Assembly (NCBI GenBank): GCA_017477505.1
Contig: JAFUVQ010000046.1
Coordinates: forward strand, 1 to 64,000
Direction: 5' to 3'
Source: Eubacterium sp.
GTDB taxonomy: Bacteria; Bacillota; Clostridia; Lachnospirales; Lachnospiraceae
Length of the DNA stretch: 64,000 bases
Made by a program: the position numbers and the translations under genes. Position 1 is the stretch's first letter, and each line of letters begins with the position of its first letter. Of this stretch, positions 34,374 through 42,503 are shown in pieces. The notes under the pieces are model-generated. The model saw nothing but the letters and a program-made list of their open reading frames with translations. It was not told the DNA's origin and did no database searches.

Positions 34374-36425
34374 CTACTTTAAAAAGCCTTTTGTTCTGTA
34401 TATAAATGTCACGCATTGTCCCCTGCTGCAGGTTTTGTCTACACCAAAGCTTCCATTTGGATATCCGGTTATGATTCCATTCTCCGATCCCCACTGAATA
34501 GCATCGAATAATGCATAATTCGTAGGAACATCCGAGAATGTCTGAGTCTTCTTCGCCGGCTCAGGTTTTCCGAAGAATCTCCAGATAAAAGTAGCTATCT
34601 GGGCTCTGGTACAGGAATCGTTGATCCCGAACTGCCCTGCCTTCTTTCCGGTGTAGCCGCTTACAATTCCATTTTCCGCTGCCCACTGAACAGCCTTGTA
34701 GAAACCATGGTTAACAGGGACATCTGTAAATGACTGCCCGGTGGTTTTGGGCTCCGGAGTTCCGGCATAGCGCCACAGGAACATAACCACCTGTCCTCTT
34801 GAGATAGTATCATTTACACCGAAAGTTCCGGCTTTGCTGCCGGTGTAACCAGATGCTATATTATTGTCAGTTGCCCAGTAAACGGAATCATAGAATGAAT
34901 GTCCTTCAGGTACATCCTTGTAGAGAATCCTGAAGCTTCTCTCTGCTCCGCCTGAATAATTACCGATACATTCTATAGTCACCTTAGCCATACCCGGCAT
35001 AGTATTATTCTCGAAGTAAAGCTGATAATCCTTACCTTTGGTAAGTATCTTTGCTCCATGTTTTATGGTTATCGAAGGTGTAATAGCTTTTCCTGTGTAT
35101 GTTTGAGCCTTAATATCCGGTATAGTCAGCTTATCGATACTGATACCGATAACATCATCACTTCCGGGGCTGTCCGAATTATCCTGTATAACAAAATCAT
35201 GTATATCGAATACAACCCTTTCCCTCGTTGAACCAGACGCCGGCATATAAGTCATATTCAGTAAACGCTTTGAACCGAGCTGAAGAAGGCTGACTCTGAG
35301 TATAGTCGCATCCGCCATCTTACAGTCGGGCTCGAATTCATAACCTTCCTTTGCCGTTATCTCGGCAAGACATCTATATTTGGAATTCTTCTTAAATGAA
35401 GTCTCTCCAAGTGACTTTACATTTTTCCATCCTTTGTCAGTATACTTGTACCAGTTGATATCAAAATCAGCAATTTCCGTCTGCTTTACTACAGGAAATA
35501 TCTTTGCTGTAGGAATCATATCCCCTTCTTCAGGATCTTCTTTATAATTATCAATGATCTGAACAGCTGCCTGCAAGGCACCTATCTCTTTCTTTTCCAC
35601 TGTTGACTGAGAAGCATCATTTACAGTAATGACAAATGTTTCGCATGCTCCGCCATAGTATGAATCATACCCTCTGCCATATTTAAGTGCAGAATCCAGT
35701 GAGACCAGATAGCATCCTGCTTTCTCGGGTTTAAATGTAAGAGAAGTACCCTCCACGGTTTCATTTACGGAAAAATCACTGTTACAGTAAGAAACAGAAT
35801 TTACAAAATACGGATCACTTTCACGGAACCAGTATGGAAGAGAATTAATATCCGGTTCGGTAAATGAAAATGTTTTTGATTCTCCGACATTCATCGTAAG
35901 ATTTGTAACTCTTGTTCCCGAAACAGCCGGACTTACATTTCTGAGATAAGTGATCTGATTTTCCTCCTGCTTCCATCTTTCCATCAGTTCCTCAAGGGAT
36001 CCGATATTCATACTGAATTCTTCGGAATAATGTTTCTTGCCATTGGTATCCGTTATCTCACAGTAAAACCTTAATGCACCCCAGTCAGTAGGGTCACCGC
36101 CTTTAGGGAATTTAACCGTATTAAACTTAAGTTCAGCGGTTTTAGTATCATAAAACCAGTCCTCCGGAGCGTCCACATCCAGTTCAGCAGTGTAGTCTTT
36201 CATCACGCCCTCAAGTTTGGTATACCACTGATAGCTTTTTGCTGTAAATCCCACAGGTTCTACACCGAAATTATAGATTCCGCCGCAATAAACAAAATGA
36301 TCGGCTTTGACAGTTTTTACGTCATTACTCTTCGCCAGAATCTTCGTGGTTCCGAGTGAGACCGCTGTCACTGTCAGAACCATCATCACGAGTATCAGAG
36401 CTATCCTTTTACCTTTCTCTTTCAT
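34374..36425 (-). CDS. Secreted SLH-domain surface protein
   Basis: 683 residues from ATG 36425 (MKEKGKRIALILVMM), preferred over an upstream ATG at 36458 that has no ribosome binding site. A signal peptide covers ~1-32. The middle ~450 residues are beta-rich, Ig- or bacterial-surface-like segments (PDIKAQTYTGKAITPSITIK resembles a repeat often seen in surface proteins). Three C-terminal SLH domains are clear: FYDSVYWATDNNIASGYTG...ISRGQVVMFLWR, FYKAVQWAAENGIVSGYTG...CTRAQIATFIWR, and LFDAIQWGSENGIITGYPNG...CSRGQCVTFIYR. It should be attached non-covalently to wall polymers. It is separated from the kinase operon by a terminator. Confidence 0.88.
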   Translation of the reverse strand: MKEKGKRIALILVMMVLTVTAVSLGTTKILAKSNDVKTVKADHFVYCGGIYNFGVEPVGFTAKSYQWYTKLEGVMKDYTAELDVDAPEDWFYDTKTAELKFNTVKFPKGGDPTDWGALRFYCEITDTNGKKHYSEEFSMNIGSLEELMERWKQEENQITYLRNVSPAVSGTRVTNLTMNVGESKTFSFTEPDINSLPYWFRESDPYFVNSVSYCNSDFSVNETVEGTSLTFKPEKAGCYLVSLDSALKYGRGYDSYYGGACETFVITVNDASQSTVEKKEIGALQAAVQIIDNYKEDPEEGDMIPTAKIFPVVKQTEIADFDINWYKYTDKGWKNVKSLGETSFKKNSKYRCLAEITAKEGYEFEPDCKMADATILRVSLLQLGSKRLLNMTYMPASGSTRERVVFDIHDFVIQDNSDSPGSDDVIGISIDKLTIPDIKAQTYTGKAITPSITIKHGAKILTKGKDYQLYFENNTMPGMAKVTIECIGNYSGGAERSFRILYKDVPEGHSFYDSVYWATDNNIASGYTGSKAGTFGVNDTISRGQVVMFLWRYAGTPEPKTTGQSFTDVPVNHGFYKAVQWAAENGIVSGYTGKKAGQFGINDSCTRAQIATFIWRFFGKPEPAKKTQTFSDVPTNYALFDAIQWGSENGIITGYPNGSFGVDKTCSRGQCVTFIYRTKGFLK

Positions 36426-36540
36426 CCTTTTTGCCCCCCCCTTAATACCGATTTTCATAACATTACAGAAATCAGAATAACTAACGTCGCCGAATTACGG
36501 CGTTAATCGTTATAATTATAACACTCATCGGGCATAAAGA

Positions 36541-36572
36541 AAACAAAAAGGGGCAGGGAATCCCTGCCCTGC
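36541..36572 (-). terminator. Terminator of the kinase/FHA/ABC operon
   Basis: GGGCAGG and CCTGCCC pair around GATTC and continue into CTTTTTGTTTTC on the minus strand, downstream of the SLH fragment. A second A/T-rich hairpin (CCTAAAAAA/TTTTTTAGG, 36629-36654) lies between. Confidence 0.8.
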
Positions 36573-36676
36573 GCTTTGTTTCAGATTATCAAATTATCAA
36601 TCGCCCATAAATCGGTGTCACCTCAATCCCTAAAAAAGTACGGGTGTTTTTTAGGCATATATCTAGGGAGTAACCA

Positions 36677-36979
36677 TTAAGCACGATTAATAATACTATC
36701 AGGAGAAAAACGATCTTTACTTGTGCCTGAAGTTATACTATTAGCATCAGCCCAAAGGACAGCATTATAGTAAGATTTTTTATAATTAACATCATAGAAT
36801 CTATTTTCTATTCCTTTCACGTCTGGTTCGCCGGCAAGTCTATACAAAAATGAAACGAACTGACCTCTTGTACAAGGGGCGAATGATTCAAAAGTATTTT
36901 TTGTTTTTCCGAAAGTGATTCCGTTCTCATATGCCCATAAAACAGGTTTATAAAAAAACTGTTCCGGCAACTGGTTACT
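36677..36979 (-). pseudogene. Truncated SLH-domain fragment, in frame behind the ABC permease stop
   Basis: About 100 codons, lacking any start or signal peptide. One SLH domain is nearly complete (FYKPVLWAYENGITFGKTKN ... CTRGQFVSFLYRLAGEPDV), and a second (YYNAVLWADANSITSG ... SPDSIINRA) stops exactly where the conserved Gln of the RAQ motif should follow. The reading frame is continuous with the permease gene across its TAG stop at 36980-36982. It is best read as a remnant of a larger surface protein gene joined here by deletion; read-through of the amber codon would make a fusion but is unlikely to be functional. Confidence 0.75.
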
Positions 36980-37813
36980 CTACCGTTTATCCTTATCAAC
37001 CTGTTTAAGGAAAATGCAGCCCGTAGCACTATATAGCAGACTGTATCCCACAAGAACTCCCCAGCAGGTCATTATATGCTCTACCGTTCCGGCATATTCC
37101 ACATCATTATCAATCTCATCGTCCAATAAAGTCGCCACCTCCATTGTAGGGAGTTCATTAATTTCAGCCGAACTGCAGATTGCACTTACTCCCCATTTGC
37201 TAACAGTAAAATGCCTTATAAAAGACGCTCCGTCAGGAATTGCAAACATCGCACCTGATAAAACAAGCTGAATGATAAGCACAAAGGGCATAACCGTCAT
37301 AGCAGTATTTTCATTTTTTACAATACAGGAAACCATAAGTCCCAATGCATCAGCAGCAAATATGGTCAATGTAAATGAAATCAGGAACTCAGCCCACGAC
37401 CAGCCCAGTATTACACCTTTTTCGGGGAATTTAACAAATACCGAGAAAACAATATCCATGATTACTGCTTGTGCAAAGCACTGAATGAATTCAAAGATCA
37501 GATGTGCTGCTATATATGACGATATATGCAGTCCGGTTCTGTGTTCTCTTTTGATTATAGCTCTTTCACGACATATCGACTGGATGGAATTAAAAAGCCC
37601 CGTCCATATGCAACCGCATATAAGAGCAAAAACGCCCTGTTTTGTTGATTCGAAAAGAACAAACACATTATCACCGATTATCCACGATAGGATAATCGAT
37701 ATGATAAGTGTACTGATAAGTGATTTCCACCCTTTTTCATTTTTAAATGTTCTGAAACATTTTCCCAGATATATTTTTATCTGTTGTATTCTTCCTGCTC
37801 CGTTTTCGTTCAT
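36980..37813 (-). CDS. ABC-2 type transporter permease
   Basis: 277 residues. ATG 37813 (MNENGAGRI) follows AAAGGATTGAAAGCT; the frame extends slightly upstream. About six membrane segments are visible (STLIISIILSWIIG, GVFALICGCIWTGLFNSI, EFIQCFAQAVIMDIVFSVFV, FLISFTLTIFAADALGLMV, VMPFVLIIQLVLSGAMF, and ILVGYSLLYSATGCIFL near the C-terminus), typical of ABC-2/ABCG-like exporters. The gene starts 27 bp after the double-FHA ATPase, which must be its partner. Substrate unknown. It ends with TAG followed in the same frame by an SLH remnant. Confidence 0.85.
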   Translation of the reverse strand: MNENGAGRIQQIKIYLGKCFRTFKNEKGWKSLISTLIISIILSWIIGDNVFVLFESTKQGVFALICGCIWTGLFNSIQSICRERAIIKREHRTGLHISSYIAAHLIFEFIQCFAQAVIMDIVFSVFVKFPEKGVILGWSWAEFLISFTLTIFAADALGLMVSCIVKNENTAMTVMPFVLIIQLVLSGAMFAIPDGASFIRHFTVSKWGVSAICSSAEINELPTMEVATLLDDEIDNDVEYAGTVEHIMTCWGVLVGYSLLYSATGCIFLKQVDKDKR

Positions 37814-37840
37814 AGCTTTCAATCCTTTGATTAACAATTA

Positions 37841-39448
37841 TTATCCTTTATAATCTCTATACTTTTCAATATAGTAGTCAGACAGACCTTCACCGTTTTC
37901 ATCCGGTCTGTTGATCTTTTTGACTATATCCCTGAACCTTTCTGCTTCAAAGAATCTGAAGGCCTCATCGACCGATCCGTAGAATGCAAGGTGGCCACTA
38001 TTATCCACAGTGCTTTTTGCAAGTACTATCACCTTATCAAAAAGATCTATAGCTCTTTCAGGACTATGTGTGATAATCATAACAATCTTACCGTCATCTG
38101 CTATTCCACGTAATGTCTCCATAAGCCCACGGCCCATAATATCATCCAGACCTGAATCAGGTTCATCAAGGAAAAACAAAGAGGGATCTGAAATCAATTC
38201 AACAGCAATGCTGAGTCGCTTCTTCTGTCCCCCGGACAACTTGCTTACAAGCGAATTTTTCTCTCGGCTTAGTCCCATTTGATCAAGAACCTTATCAAGC
38301 TTTGCATGTCTTATATCTTTAGACATACTTCTGGGCAGACGCATCTCAGCGGCATTATCCAGTGTATCATATACCGTATCTTTTTCACGGATCAGATCCT
38401 GCTGCGGCACAAAACCGATTTCGTATTTCATTCTCTCATATTCCTGATAAATATCAGTATTTTTATAAAGAATGCGCCCATCAGCTTTTTCATATCCCAT
38501 TACGGCATTCATGAAAGTTGTCTTTCCTGCCCCTGAACCGCCCAGTATAAGAACCATCTCTCCACTGTTTACAGAAAGATTGATGTTCTGAAGAAGTGTC
38601 ATCTGCTTAAAACGCTGCACGACATTTCTTGCTACTATGTTGATTACAAGATCTGCAGATGTGTGCTGTTCATATTCAGCATTCCGGTTGTTCACGGCCT
38701 GATGTCCATACCTGTCATTCTGATTGTTTCCGGCATAACCGTGCAGTCCGGATTGGAAAGTTTTTTCTGCAGATATATCTGTATAGTAAAGCTCCTCACC
38801 CATAAATACGAAAAACATATCTGCAATCCGTACCACGTCAAACGGCTCAATGTACTTTGGAACACTCATCCTCTTCCCATTGATATATACACCATTTGTA
38901 CTTCCGTGATCTATGACGGCCCATCCGTTCTGCGTATTGAAAAATGATGCATGCTTTTCGGAAATCATAGGATTCTGAACACGAATTCCATTCTGTACGC
39001 TCCTTCCGACACATATCTCAGCGACAGAATCATCAAGCTGCTGTTTTTTCCAGCTATCCGCACTGACTGTGGTTGAAAAAAGCATCATAACCATATCTGA
39101 ATGATGTTTGTTTTCTTTCCAGATATCAATGATAATCCTGTCACCGTTATTCAGTAATGAATACATTTTACAGTTTTTTGAATTCTTTCCGATATATTCA
39201 CTATTGATATAAGTACCATTTGTGCTCTCTTTATCAACATATGCAAAACCACCGTCCTTAGGAGCTATCTGACCATGCATTCTGGAAACTATAGGTGAAT
39301 CTATCTGAATATCTGCTGTACTGCCGCCCATTTTACGGCCTATCAAAGTATTTATCCCCAGTTTGTACGATCCGGCAAATCCATTTCTGTCAAATACACT
39401 GACTATCGAATCCACCAAATTCTCATTATATAAAACTGTCTCTGCCAT
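37841..39448 (-). CDS. Double-FHA ABC transporter ATPase
   Basis: 535 residues, start ATG 39448 after GGGAGAAAATGTG. FHA1 (~30-110) has LIGRK, SRMHGQ and STNGTYIN; FHA2 (~140-215) has VGRS, SEKHASF and STNGVYING. These are the residues that bind phosphothreonine. After a ~50-residue Asn/Gln-rich linker comes an ABC domain of the White/ABCG type: Walker A GGSGAGKT (303-310), Q-loop FVPQQD, signature LSGGQ (404-408), Walker B FFLDEP and THSPERA. FHA domains on an ABC ATPase predict control by the adjacent Ser/Thr kinase. In Mycobacterium, Rv1747 has two FHA domains, ATPase and permease in one chain and is phosphorylated by PknF; here the permease is a separate gene. Confidence 0.93.
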   Translation of the reverse strand: MAETVLYNENLVDSIVSVFDRNGFAGSYKLGINTLIGRKMGGSTADIQIDSPIVSRMHGQIAPKDGGFAYVDKESTNGTYINSEYIGKNSKNCKMYSLLNNGDRIIIDIWKENKHHSDMVMMLFSTTVSADSWKKQQLDDSVAEICVGRSVQNGIRVQNPMISEKHASFFNTQNGWAVIDHGSTNGVYINGKRMSVPKYIEPFDVVRIADMFFVFMGEELYYTDISAEKTFQSGLHGYAGNNQNDRYGHQAVNNRNAEYEQHTSADLVINIVARNVVQRFKQMTLLQNINLSVNSGEMVLILGGSGAGKTTFMNAVMGYEKADGRILYKNTDIYQEYERMKYEIGFVPQQDLIREKDTVYDTLDNAAEMRLPRSMSKDIRHAKLDKVLDQMGLSREKNSLVSKLSGGQKKRLSIAVELISDPSLFFLDEPDSGLDDIMGRGLMETLRGIADDGKIVMIITHSPERAIDLFDKVIVLAKSTVDNSGHLAFYGSVDEAFRFFEAERFRDIVKKINRPDENGEGLSDYYIEKYRDYKG

Positions 39449-39496
39449 ATCACATTTTCTCCCTATCAGGTTCTATTCTTCTTCCGTGAATGCGTC

Positions 39497-42481
39497 TTAA
39501 TCGGTTGAAGCTCCGGAATCCTCTGCTTCATCCTCTGCTTCATCTTCATCGTAGAAAATAAAGTTCTGATACTCCCTCAGCATGGCTTTCTCAGAATTAT
39601 TTGCTCCAACTACGATTATCTTAACATTTTCGTCCTCGCTGAATTTTTTCCAATCAATCTCATCATCATATGAAATAGCCAAAGTGAATTTCATATTTGA
39701 AAACGCTGATGCTTCCTTAATACTCAGGTTTTTCAGATGATCGGTTATAGGATTCCCATACAGTGAAGCATATCTTAGTGTCGGGTGGTCATTCATAGGG
39801 GAATAATTCGATATTTCATTATTATGAAATGTCACCTTGTTAATGTTTTTCATTCTTTTTATAACAGATATATCCTTTATATTATTATTTGCTGCGATCA
39901 GAGTGTTGCACAAGCAATTTTCTAAAACAGAGATATCTTCTATTTCATTATCACGGATATCTATTATATACGGATTCTTCTCAATATTGGGAAGATACTT
40001 AATAACGCTGATATCCTTGATTTTGTTAGATGTTATCGCAATTACCTCCAGATCCGGCATGTTTTTTAAAACAGATATATCTACAATCTTATTATTCTTC
40101 AAATATAAGCGCTGCATAAAAATGCATCTTTCGAGGCATGAAATATCCTCCACCTCATTATTTGATATCGTCAGATATTTCATCGCATAGCTATTAGCAA
40201 GAGGAGAAATGTCTGTTATCCGGTTGTCATTCAGGTATACAGAATTAAGATCACTGCAAACAGATAATCCTGATATATCATTTAATTTATTATAGCTTAT
40301 ATCCAGCATATTCAGACTTGTTGCACAGGTCAGCTCAGGTATCCTTTCAATTTCATTTTCGGATATCGTCAGATCCACTATCGCGTCACTTGCAACCAAA
40401 GAACTCATATCTGTTATTTTATTTTCATCAAGCACGACAATTTTTAGCATCGTACAGGAATTAAAACAACTTATATCTGTGATATCATTATCTCTGAGGT
40501 AGATATTAGTCAGCTGAGTAGTATTTTTAAGCATTGAAATATCGGAAATGCTGTTGTGCGAAGCATCTATATTGCGTAGGCCTTTTATACACGGACTTAA
40601 AAAATCCAGACTTTTAAGATTGCTGCCTTCGCAATTAATGTATTCTAAAGTTTCAGGCAACCTGATCGTAGCCTCGTCAAGATTGGTATTATTATTAAAA
40701 TCTAAACTACTAAGTCCACTGATCTTCTCGAGAAAGCTGAAATCAGATACCTTTGTTTCGTTAACATACAATCTGTCAATAGAATTAATTTCCGATAGCG
40801 GAGTAAAATCAGTAACATTTGTCCCCGATAAATGGAGAGAGTTTATATCATCAAATTTGCTAAGAGCTGATATATCCGAAACCGGCGTATAGTCTAAATA
40901 AATATATTTTAAGTTTTTTAATTCCGACAATCGGGAAATATCAGAAACACCTGTTTCATTAAGGCTGATAGACGACAGATTATTCATTGATAATAAAGAT
41001 GATATATCTGTAATATCAGGATTCCTATCAACATTCAGATCACTCAGCTGATGAAGATCGGATATAATTTTAAGACTATCATTATTCAAATTGCATTTTC
41101 TGAGCGACAGTTTTTCAAGATTCTTCATTTTTGATAAAGATTTCAGCTCTTTAATGCTGATTTCCTTTGAGTACATACTTATTTCAGTATCATTGCGATC
41201 TACTGTCTCGCCGCCTATTGTTATCGGTCCGCCGGAAAACATCACAGCAAACAGCAAAATTACAGCTATAACAACTGCTGCACTAACAGCTGTTATAACC
41301 GTTATTTTCTTTTTCTTATCTGATTTTGGTATTTGTTGTTTATAATTGTCACTTGATTGGTAGGATTGGCGAGGCTTGGTATCTGCCTGATGTCGGGAGC
41401 TACTGTCTGACTGACGATTGGATTTGTTATCCGCCATATGTCGGGATTTATTGTCCGATTGATGCTTCGGACAGGCATTCGGATAATCCGGGATTTCATT
41501 TTTTTTATCTGCCGAAGTAACACTGCTCATATCATCCTGTGGGATATAAACAGTATTGATTTCTAAAGTTTTTTGGTCATCTGAACTATCATAACCTGCC
41601 ATTGCCGCTTCGCAGGCTGATATCATTTCCGACATGCTTTGGAATCTGCTATCTTTATAGACAGCCATCCCCTTCATTATAACAGCATTTTCAGTATCAT
41701 TTGTATCGGGATTAAGCTTGGTAATAGGTTCAACATCATCCTTAAATAGACGATTCATTGAGTCATCCGGTGTCTCCCCGGTAATCATTTTATACATAGT
41801 AGCGGAAAGAGCATAAATATCGGTCCATGGACCCTGTTCTCCCTTTGTTCGGTACTGCTCTTCGGGTGCGAATCCCGGTTTAAGTACTATAGACAGGCTC
41901 TTCTCCCCCTCTTTGCTTATCTCTCTGGTTGCGCCAAAATCAAGCAGTACCAGACTGCCATCATTCAGGAGCATTATATTTGAAGGACTGATATCCCTAT
42001 GGATCAGACCCTTTTCATGGATTTTGTCAAGAGCTTTCATAATGGGCTTCAGCATATTATATGTGTCAGCAAATGACATTCTTCCGTTTTTCTCAAGATA
42101 CTCTTTCAAGTTAATTCCTTCAAGATAATCCATGACAATATAAGCAGTATTGTTCATCTCAAAAAAGTCTCTTACGGTAACAATGCTATGTTCCATTGAG
42201 AATTTTGCAAGAATTCTTGCTTCTTTCAGAAAACGATCTTTTCCTTTCTGAAACAAGTCGCCACTCGCATTTGAGAAAATACTCACATCATCCGATTCTG
42301 TATTTATTCTGTTGACCATTCCGGCCGGATAATACTCTTTGATAGCAACCTTCATGTCCAGAGTATTGTCCCGTCCTTCATAAGTAATACCAAAACCGCC
42401 TTTACCGATAACACCTCCAACAACATATTTATTGTTGAGAATAGTACCCGGCTTTAAACAATCTGCAAAATTGTTTTTCAT
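39497..42481 (-). CDS. Transmembrane Ser/Thr protein kinase with extracellular leucine-rich repeats
   Basis: 994 residues, start ATG 42481 after GGACGGATAAGAAA. Kinase domain ~15-295: glycine loop GKGGFG (26-31), VAIKEY with Lys48, catalytic HRDISPSN (161-168), DFGATR (181-186) and APEEQ. All catalytic residues are present; the usual Lys of HRDxK is Ser. A hydrophilic Ser/Asp/His/Gln linker (~300-390) leads to one membrane segment (393-415, TVITAVSAAVVIAVILLFAV). Outside lie ~20 internalin-like leucine-rich repeats of ~22 residues (440-930) with the recurring N..I.DIS.L pattern, and an acidic tail (DEDEAEDEAED). The LRR part is the likely sensor. Gene order: subtilase, kinase, FHA-ABC ATPase, permease. 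Confidence 0.93.
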   Translation of the reverse strand: MKNNFADCLKPGTILNNKYVVGGVIGKGGFGITYEGRDNTLDMKVAIKEYYPAGMVNRINTESDDVSIFSNASGDLFQKGKDRFLKEARILAKFSMEHSIVTVRDFFEMNNTAYIVMDYLEGINLKEYLEKNGRMSFADTYNMLKPIMKALDKIHEKGLIHRDISPSNIMLLNDGSLVLLDFGATREISKEGEKSLSIVLKPGFAPEEQYRTKGEQGPWTDIYALSATMYKMITGETPDDSMNRLFKDDVEPITKLNPDTNDTENAVIMKGMAVYKDSRFQSMSEMISACEAAMAGYDSSDDQKTLEINTVYIPQDDMSSVTSADKKNEIPDYPNACPKHQSDNKSRHMADNKSNRQSDSSSRHQADTKPRQSYQSSDNYKQQIPKSDKKKKITVITAVSAAVVIAVILLFAVMFSGGPITIGGETVDRNDTEISMYSKEISIKELKSLSKMKNLEKLSLRKCNLNNDSLKIISDLHQLSDLNVDRNPDITDISSLLSMNNLSSISLNETGVSDISRLSELKNLKYIYLDYTPVSDISALSKFDDINSLHLSGTNVTDFTPLSEINSIDRLYVNETKVSDFSFLEKISGLSSLDFNNNTNLDEATIRLPETLEYINCEGSNLKSLDFLSPCIKGLRNIDASHNSISDISMLKNTTQLTNIYLRDNDITDISCFNSCTMLKIVVLDENKITDMSSLVASDAIVDLTISENEIERIPELTCATSLNMLDISYNKLNDISGLSVCSDLNSVYLNDNRITDISPLANSYAMKYLTISNNEVEDISCLERCIFMQRLYLKNNKIVDISVLKNMPDLEVIAITSNKIKDISVIKYLPNIEKNPYIIDIRDNEIEDISVLENCLCNTLIAANNNIKDISVIKRMKNINKVTFHNNEISNYSPMNDHPTLRYASLYGNPITDHLKNLSIKEASAFSNMKFTLAISYDDEIDWKKFSEDENVKIIVVGANNSEKAMLREYQNFIFYDEDEAEDEAEDSGASTD

Positions 42482-42503
42482 TTTCTTATCCGTCCTTTTT
42501 TAA

